This document shows positions 8,221-13,082 of a DNA stretch of 15,226 bases, piece by piece. Positions within the stretch are counted from its first letter, which is position 1, and the number at the start of each line of letters is the position of its first letter. The position numbers and the translations under genes were made by a program. The notes under the pieces were generated by a model. That model saw only the letters and a program-made list of their open reading frames with translations, was not told the origin of the DNA and did no database searches. This DNA is from an uncultured Microbacterium sp. (GTDB lineage Bacteria > Actinomycetota > Actinomycetes > Actinomycetales > Microbacteriaceae): assembly GCA_937988695.1 (NCBI GenBank), contig CALKHM010000259.1, positions 1 to 15,226 on the forward strand, given 5' to 3'.

Positions 8221-8239
8221 TTCGCGAGGGCATTCGCGA
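8221..8239. repeat. tandem TTCGCGA repeats in the DUF2249 leader
   Basis: TTCGCGA occurs at 8221-8227 and 8233-8239, a 12-base period. The second copy extends to the palindrome TTCGCGAA. They lie between the DUF2249 start and the AT-rich operator region. They could be a second regulator site or chance in GC-rich DNA. Confidence 0.4.
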
Positions 8240-8247
8240 AGTTGGCG

Positions 8248-8266
8248 TCAAGTTTATTACACTTGA
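8248..8266. promoter_or_regulatory. 19-bp palindromic operator candidate between divergent genes
   Basis: TCAAGT (8248-8253) and ACTTGA (8261-8266) are perfect 6-bp inverted arms around a 7-base AT-rich centre. This is an AT island in strongly GC-rich DNA. It overlaps candidate -10 elements in both directions: TACACT (8258-8263, plus) and TAAACT (8256 down to 8251, minus). A dimeric regulator bound here would cover both promoters. The winged-helix gene starting five bases downstream is the obvious candidate to bind it. Confidence 0.6.
8258..8263 (+). promoter_or_regulatory. candidate -10 of the regulator-nnrS-nirK operon (possibly leaderless)
   Basis: TACACT fits TANNNT and ends seven bases before the GTG at 8271. 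If this promoter is used, transcription would begin at or next to the start codon, giving a leaderless mRNA. That agrees with the absence of any Shine-Dalgarno before 8271. A clear -35 is not visible. Confidence 0.4.
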
Positions 8267-8270
8267 TTCC

Positions 8271-9059
8271 GTGGAAAATAACGCGATCGGGATTCGTGCT
8301 GTGGCATCCGCTGCGGCGATGCGCCCAGCGCGCCCGGAGGGCCCTGGTCAGCGGCGCCTGGCCGCCAACGGACGGCGCCATTCGACGACCCGCGAGATGG
8401 TGCTGCGCATGATCGAGGCGCAGAGCGCGCCGGTGTCGACAGCGGCACTGTCGGCGGCCTCCGGCCTGCACGAGAACACGGTGCGCGGTCACCTCGAACA
8501 GCTGTACGCCGACGGCTACATCGGCCGGATCCGCGAGGACGCGGTCGGCCGGGGTCGTCCGGCCTGGCTGTGGGTGCCTGCGCGTCCCGATCCGGAGAAT
8601 CCGTATGCGGCGCTTGCCGGGGTGCTCGCCGACTCGCTGGCGCGGTCCGGCGAGGGAGCCATCGGCCGGGCTCGCGATGCCGGCCGCCGCTGGGGGGCGG
8701 AGATCGCTGCACGCCGCGCTGCGCAGACGGCGGCTGGCGGACCGGCCGCCCGCCCGGCCGCCGTGCCGAGCACCCCGCCGGCCGCCGAGCCGCCGGCTGC
8801 GGCGTCCGCGCGTGCCCGCACTACGGTGATCGAGGTGATGCGCGAGCAGGGCTTCGCGCCCGACGACACCGGTGACGAGGTGGTGCTGCGTCGCTGCCCG
8901 CTCATCGAGGCGGCGACCAAGCATCCCGCGATCGTCTGCGCCGTGCACCAGGGCATGATCGACGGCGTCCTCGCGCAGACCGGCGACCGCGCGCAGACCC
9001 GGCTGATCCCGTTCAGCGCGCCCGGCCAGTGCACCCTGCAGCTGCGGGTCGCCTCGTGA
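8271..9059 (+). CDS. SufR-like winged-helix regulator with a three-cysteine Fe-S-type C-terminus
   Basis: 262 residues from a GTG at 8271. A winged-helix domain lies at about 39-106, with recognition region LSAASGLHENTVRGHLEQLY (60-79) and wing GRGRPAWLW (93-101). An Ala/Pro-rich linker (about 148-182) joins a C-terminal domain of the COG2345/SufR type. There C209, C223 and C254 (RRCPLIE, AIVCAVHQGMIDG, PGQCTLQL) occupy the positions of cluster ligands in SufR proteins. The family represses genes in an Fe-S-dependent manner. No suf genes are present here; the gene leads an operon with an NnrS-like protein and a nitrite reductase, so NO or redox sensing is the better guess. In-frame alternative starts are GTG 8301 and ATG 8319. 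The stop overlaps the next start as GTGA. Confidence 0.82.
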   Translation: MENNAIGIRAVASAAAMRPARPEGPGQRRLAANGRRHSTTREMVLRMIEAQSAPVSTAALSAASGLHENTVRGHLEQLYADGYIGRIREDAVGRGRPAWLWVPARPDPENPYAALAGVLADSLARSGEGAIGRARDAGRRWGAEIAARRAAQTAAGGPAARPAAVPSTPPAAEPPAAASARARTTVIEVMREQGFAPDDTGDEVVLRRCPLIEAATKHPAIVCAVHQGMIDGVLAQTGDRAQTRLIPFSAPGQCTLQLRVAS

Positions 9060-10231
9060 GCGCGCGCGGGCGTCGCGGGCGGTCGTGGCGTCTGCTGTGG
9101 ATCCTGCCCGCCGGACTGTCGCTGCTGGCCGGTCTTGACGCCGCGCTGCTGCTGCTGGGCCTGCCGGCGCCGGTGACCGCCGCGCGGTTGCCGGAGGTGC
9201 ACGGGATGCTGATGGTGCTGGGCTTCGTCGGCACCCTGATCGCCCTCGAACGGGCGACCGCTCTGGCGCGCTGGTACGGATTCGTCGCGCCGGCGCTGCT
9301 CGGGCTCGGCGGCATCGCGCTGCTGGCCGATCCGGTGCCGCTGGTGGTCGCCAAGGCGCTGCTGGTGGCCGGGACGGCCGCCTTCACGCTGCTGTACGTC
9401 CCGCTGTGGCGGCGTCAGTACGACGCGCCGCTGCTCGTCCAACTGCTCGGCGCCGCGCTCGGCTGTGCGGGAACGGTGATCTGGCTGGGCCAGAACACCA
9501 TGGACCATGTGCTGCCGTGGCTGATCGGCTTCGTCGTGCTCACCATCGCCGCCGAGCGCGTCGAGCTCGCGCGAATCACGATGGGGCCGAACGCCGGGAA
9601 CCGCCTGCTCGTGCACGCGTGGACGGTGACGATCGCCCTCATCGTCGGGGTCGTGTTCCCCGACGCCGGTTCGGTGCTGCTGGGCCTGGCGCTGTTGGCG
9701 ATGGTCGGCTGGCTCGTCGTGCACGACATCGCGCGGCGCACGATCCGCGCCCGCGGCGCCGCACGCTACATGGCCGCCTGCATCCTCTCCGGCTACGTCT
9801 GGCTCGCGATCGCCGCTGGCGCCCTGCTGTTCGGCTACCCGACCGACCAGCCCGCATACGACGCGGTCGTGCACGCGGTGTTCCTCGGATACACGATCTC
9901 GATGATCATGGCGCACGCCACCACGATCCTGCCGGCCGTGCTGCACATCGACCTGCCCTACCGGGGCGCGCTCTGGGTGCCGGCCGCCATCCTGCAGTTG
10001 AGCCTGGTGGTGCGGCTCTGGGTCGGTGACGGGCTCAACCTGCCGGCCGGGTGGCAGATCGGCGGCGTGCTCGGCGTGATCGCGCTGCTGCTGTTCGTGG
10101 TGACCGCCGTCGCGAGCGCTGTCCTCGGCCCGCGCTCCGCCGCCAAGAAGACATCTCCCACCCGATCCGCGTCGATGACGCCGCGCTCCGCATCCGGGCA
10201 GACCCCGGACATCCCGGAAGGACACGCATGA
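9056..10231 (+). CDS. NnrS-like multi-pass membrane protein
   Basis: 391 residues from a GTG overlapping the regulator stop (GTGA). About ten to eleven hydrophobic helices cover residues 12-355, followed by a polar Ser/Thr/Arg tail. Histidines inside or next to helices stand out: H49 in LPEVHGMLMVLGFVGTLIAL, H273 in VVHAVFLGYT, and H287 and H297 in MAHATTILPAVLHIDLPY. This layout resembles NnrS, a heme- and copper-binding membrane protein linked to NO resistance in denitrifiers, but similarity was judged by eye and the exact family is uncertain. A distant heme-copper oxidase subunit I-like protein is an alternative. Its stop overlaps the nirK fusion start (ATGA), so the two are made together and may form a membrane complex or exchange electrons. 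Confidence 0.72.
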   Translation: MSARGRRGRSWRLLWILPAGLSLLAGLDAALLLLGLPAPVTAARLPEVHGMLMVLGFVGTLIALERATALARWYGFVAPALLGLGGIALLADPVPLVVAKALLVAGTAAFTLLYVPLWRRQYDAPLLVQLLGAALGCAGTVIWLGQNTMDHVLPWLIGFVVLTIAAERVELARITMGPNAGNRLLVHAWTVTIALIVGVVFPDAGSVLLGLALLAMVGWLVVHDIARRTIRARGAARYMAACILSGYVWLAIAAGALLFGYPTDQPAYDAVVHAVFLGYTISMIMAHATTILPAVLHIDLPYRGALWVPAAILQLSLVVRLWVGDGLNLPAGWQIGGVLGVIALLLFVVTAVASAVLGPRSAAKKTSPTRSASMTPRSASGQTPDIPEGHA

Positions 10232-12969
10232 GCGCCCCCACCCCCGACGGCTCCGCCCGGCCCCGTCCTGCGCGGGTGAAGCGCGCTCTCGACGAGAAGG
10301 CACCCGGTCGCGGCTTCTGGGTGCTGCGCGACATCCCGACGCTGCTGTGGCTCGTGCTGGTGGTCGTGGCGGTGGCCGCGCACCGTGCGCTGCCGGTGGC
10401 GACCTGGTTGATGATCCATCTGCTGCTGCTGGGCGCGGTCACCCACGCGATCCTGGTCTGGAGCCAGTACTTCTCCTATGCCCTGCTGCGCACGGCGCCC
10501 ACTGGGCGCGACCGCCGCAGACAGAGCTGGCGACTGTCGCTGGCGAACGGGGGAGCGGCCGTCGTCATCGCCGGCGTGGTCTCGGGGGTGTGGGCACTGA
10601 CCCTGGTCGGTGCGGCATCCCTCATCGTCGCTGTCATCTGGCACGGTGCGAGCCTGTACGCGAGGTCGCGCGCGAGCCTTCCCGGCCGGTTCGGGCGCAC
10701 GATCCGCTACTACATCGCGTCGGCCGCGATCCTGCCGATCGGCGCGGCGCTGGGCGCGTGGCTCGCGCACGACAACAGCGCCGAGACGCTCGTGCTGGCC
10801 CACGCGCTGCTGAACGTGCTGGGCTGGATCGGTCTGACCGTCGCGGGCACCCTCGTCACGCTCTGGCCGACGATCCTGCGCACCCGCGCCGACGAGCATG
10901 CCGCCGCCGGTGCTGCCCGGGCGCTGCCGGTGCTGGCGGCCGGGGTGCTGGTGGCCGCTGCGGGGGCCGCCGCGGGACTCCTGCCCCTGCTGGCGGTGGG
11001 CCTTGCCGCCTACCTGGTGGGCCTCGGCATCATCGGGGTCTCGCTGTGGCGCGCAGCCCGCAACGCCCCGCCACGCACGTTCGCGGCGCTGTCGGTGGGA
11101 GTGGCCTTCCTGTGGTGGGCCGGCTGCGTGCTCGCGATCGTCGTGGCGACCGTCGCGAGCTTCCTCGGCGGGGCGGGCCTGGCCGGCGTCGCGGATGCCG
11201 TGGGCCGGACGGTGCCGTACCTGGCGGCGGGCTTCGCCGCGCAGGTGCTGGTGGGCGCGCTCAGCTATCTGATCCCCGTCGTGCTCGGCGGCGGGCCCAC
11301 CCCGGTGCGTGTGGGCACCACCGCGTTCGACCGCGGCGCAACGCTGCGGATCGCGGTGGCCAACGCCGCGCTCGTGGTGTGCGCGCTGCCGGTGTCCAGC
11401 CTCATGCGGGTTGTGGCATCCGCCCTGTACTTCGTCGCGATGGCGTCGTTCCTCGTGCTGATGCTGGTCGGGATGCGCGCCCAGGCTGCGGCGAAGCGCT
11501 CGGGGGCGGCGCTGGCCGAGACCAAGGCGGGCATGACGGCGGGGACCAGGCCGCACGGCCCGATCACGCCCGAGGGCGACAAGCCGCATCGCGCGGGCCA
11601 GGCCGTCGCAGGACTGCTGGCCGTGGTGCTCGCGGTCGCCGTGACCGCGGCCGTGGACCCGGTCTCGCTGGGCTGGGGCGCGCCGGTGGCGGCCCCGACG
11701 AGCGCACCGGTGAAGATCGTGAAGGTCACTGCCGCGAACTTCCGCTACTCGCCGAGCACGATCGAGGTGCCTGCCGGCACGCATCTGAAGATCGAGCTGA
11801 CCAACACCGACCCGACGATGGTGCACGATCTCGTCTTCGCGAACGGGGTGGCCGGCTCCCGGCTGTCACCCGGGCAGAGCGAGACCATCGACGTGGGCGT
11901 GATCAGCGCAACCCTCGACGGGTGGTGCTCGATCGTCGGGCACCGGCAGCTGGGCATGGTGATGACCGTGAAGGCCACCGCGGCCGTGGCGGCGGCATCG
12001 CCGTCGCCGTCGGCGACAGACGGCATGGCCGACATGCCCGGGATGGCAGGCATGCCGGGCATGTCGGGCACGGGCAGCAGCTCCACCGGCATCGATCTGT
12101 CGGGGTCTCCCGGCGCGGGATTCCAGCCGTACCGTGCCGAGCTGGCGCCGCTGCCGGCGGCATCCGGTCCGGTCACCCGGCGGGTCACGCTGACCATCAC
12201 CGACAAGAAGGTCGAGGTAGCGCCCGGGGTCACCCAGACGCTGTGGGTGTACAACGGCACCGCGCCCGGTCCCGTGCTGCATGGGCGTGTGGGCGACACG
12301 TTCGTGGTGACGCTCGTCAACGACGGCGACATGGGGCATTCCATCGACTTCCACGCCGGCGAGGTCGCCCCCGACCAGCCGATGCGCACGATCGCACCCG
12401 GGGCGAGCCTGACATACACGTTCACGGCGAATCGCTCGGGCATCTGGATGTACCACTGCTCGACCATGCCGATGACCGCGCACATCGCGAACGGGATGTA
12501 CGGAGCCGTCGTGATCGAGCCCCGCGACCTGCCCGCGGTGGGCGCCTCCTACGTGCTGGTGCAGGCGGAGTACTACCTGGGCGCGCACGACGGCGGATCC
12601 GTCGACGTCGCCAAGGTCGAGGAGGGCAAGCCCAACCTCGTGGTCTTCAACGGCTACGCGAACCAGTACGACCACGCGCCGCTGCGGGCTGCGGTCGGCG
12701 AGCGCGTACGGGTGTGGGTGCTCGATGCCGGCATCGACCGGGCCACGAGCTTCCACGTCGTGGGCGGCCAGTTCGACACGGTGTGGTCGGAGGGGAGGTA
12801 CCTGATCGACCGGGCGAAGGACACCGGGTCGCAGGCGCTCGCGCTCGCACCCGCGCAGGGCGGGTTCGTCGAGCTGACCTTCCCGGCGGCCGGCCACTAC
12901 CCGTTCGTGTCGCACTACATGATCGACGCGGAGCGCGGTGCGCACGGCGTCTTCGACGTGACGAAGTAG
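10228..12969 (+). CDS. nirK: copper nitrite reductase fused to a membrane domain and a cupredoxin
   Basis: 913 residues from an ATG at 10228, with GGAAGGA at 10216-10222. Residues 37-416 form about 12 membrane helices with H64, H73 and H192, in an NnrS-like style. A further helix (458-476) leads outside the membrane. A cupredoxin (about 495-583) has type 1 copper ligands H533, C567, H572 and M577. A Met-rich linker (M600, 603, 606, 609, 612) follows. The two-domain NirK (about 650-912) has type 1 ligands H704, C744, H752 and M757, type 2 ligands H709, H743 and H896, and catalytic D707 and H843. These correspond to H95, C136, H145, M150, H100, H135, H306, D98 and H255 of the Alcaligenes enzyme. 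It should reduce nitrite to NO outside the membrane. V845 and Q848 replace the usual Ile and His near the active site. Electron entry via the fused domains is inference. Confidence 0.9.
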   Translation: MSAPTPDGSARPRPARVKRALDEKAPGRGFWVLRDIPTLLWLVLVVVAVAAHRALPVATWLMIHLLLLGAVTHAILVWSQYFSYALLRTAPTGRDRRRQSWRLSLANGGAAVVIAGVVSGVWALTLVGAASLIVAVIWHGASLYARSRASLPGRFGRTIRYYIASAAILPIGAALGAWLAHDNSAETLVLAHALLNVLGWIGLTVAGTLVTLWPTILRTRADEHAAAGAARALPVLAAGVLVAAAGAAAGLLPLLAVGLAAYLVGLGIIGVSLWRAARNAPPRTFAALSVGVAFLWWAGCVLAIVVATVASFLGGAGLAGVADAVGRTVPYLAAGFAAQVLVGALSYLIPVVLGGGPTPVRVGTTAFDRGATLRIAVANAALVVCALPVSSLMRVVASALYFVAMASFLVLMLVGMRAQAAAKRSGAALAETKAGMTAGTRPHGPITPEGDKPHRAGQAVAGLLAVVLAVAVTAAVDPVSLGWGAPVAAPTSAPVKIVKVTAANFRYSPSTIEVPAGTHLKIELTNTDPTMVHDLVFANGVAGSRLSPGQSETIDVGVISATLDGWCSIVGHRQLGMVMTVKATAAVAAASPSPSATDGMADMPGMAGMPGMSGTGSSSTGIDLSGSPGAGFQPYRAELAPLPAASGPVTRRVTLTITDKKVEVAPGVTQTLWVYNGTAPGPVLHGRVGDTFVVTLVNDGDMGHSIDFHAGEVAPDQPMRTIAPGASLTYTFTANRSGIWMYHCSTMPMTAHIANGMYGAVVIEPRDLPAVGASYVLVQAEYYLGAHDGGSVDVAKVEEGKPNLVVFNGYANQYDHAPLRAAVGERVRVWVLDAGIDRATSFHVVGGQFDTVWSEGRYLIDRAKDTGSQALALAPAQGGFVELTFPAAGHYPFVSHYMIDAERGAHGVFDVTK

Positions 12970-12981
12970 CCCGCATCGGCG

Positions 12982-13078
12982 GTTCAGAACTCATCCGACT
13001 CGGCCACCCGCGTCCGGGCCGCCTGCGTGATTGCGGGGATTGCGAGCCGCTGCACGTCGGATTGGATGAGTTCTGAAC
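12982..13078. repeat. 97-bp element with 15-bp perfect terminal inverted repeats
   Basis: GTTCAGAACTCATCC (12982-12996) and GGATGAGTTCTGAAC (13064-13078) are exact inverted repeats bounding 67 bases. Pairing extends to CCGAC/GTCGG if a 5-base insertion (the GGATTGGAT duplication) in the right arm is looped out. Each arm contains GTTCNGAAC. CGG flanks both sides if the ends are set at TTCAGAAC. The element fills the gap between the nirK stop and the convergent permease stop. It may act as a bidirectional terminator or be a small MITE-like repeat. Inside are two GATTGCG copies (13029-13035, 13038-13044). Confidence 0.7.
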
Positions 13079-13082
13079 GGTG

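Noticed and set aside
7848..8270. Upstream extension of the regulator frame
   Set aside because: It would run antisense through the DUF2249 gene and over the operator region; conserved HTH sequence begins only after 8271.
8199..8948. Upstream extension of the DUF2249 frame
   Set aside because: It is antisense to the regulator, while the ATG at 8198 has a good GGGAG and gives the normal family length.
9958..11826. 622-codon minus-strand open frame opposite the NnrS-like and nirK genes
   Set aside because: Composition is typical of antisense GC-rich frames and no domain is visible; the plus strand holds complete genes with catalytic residues.
10228..12969. Reading the fusion as a laccase-type multicopper oxidase
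   Set aside because: The ligand set matches NirK, with Asp and His catalytic residues and three type 2 histidines. The HxH pairs of a trinuclear copper cluster are not seen.
12982..12990. GTTCAGAAC as a LexA/SOS box
   Set aside because: The actinobacterial LexA site is GAAC-N4-GTTC; here the half-sites have the opposite order and lie after stop codons rather than in a promoter.
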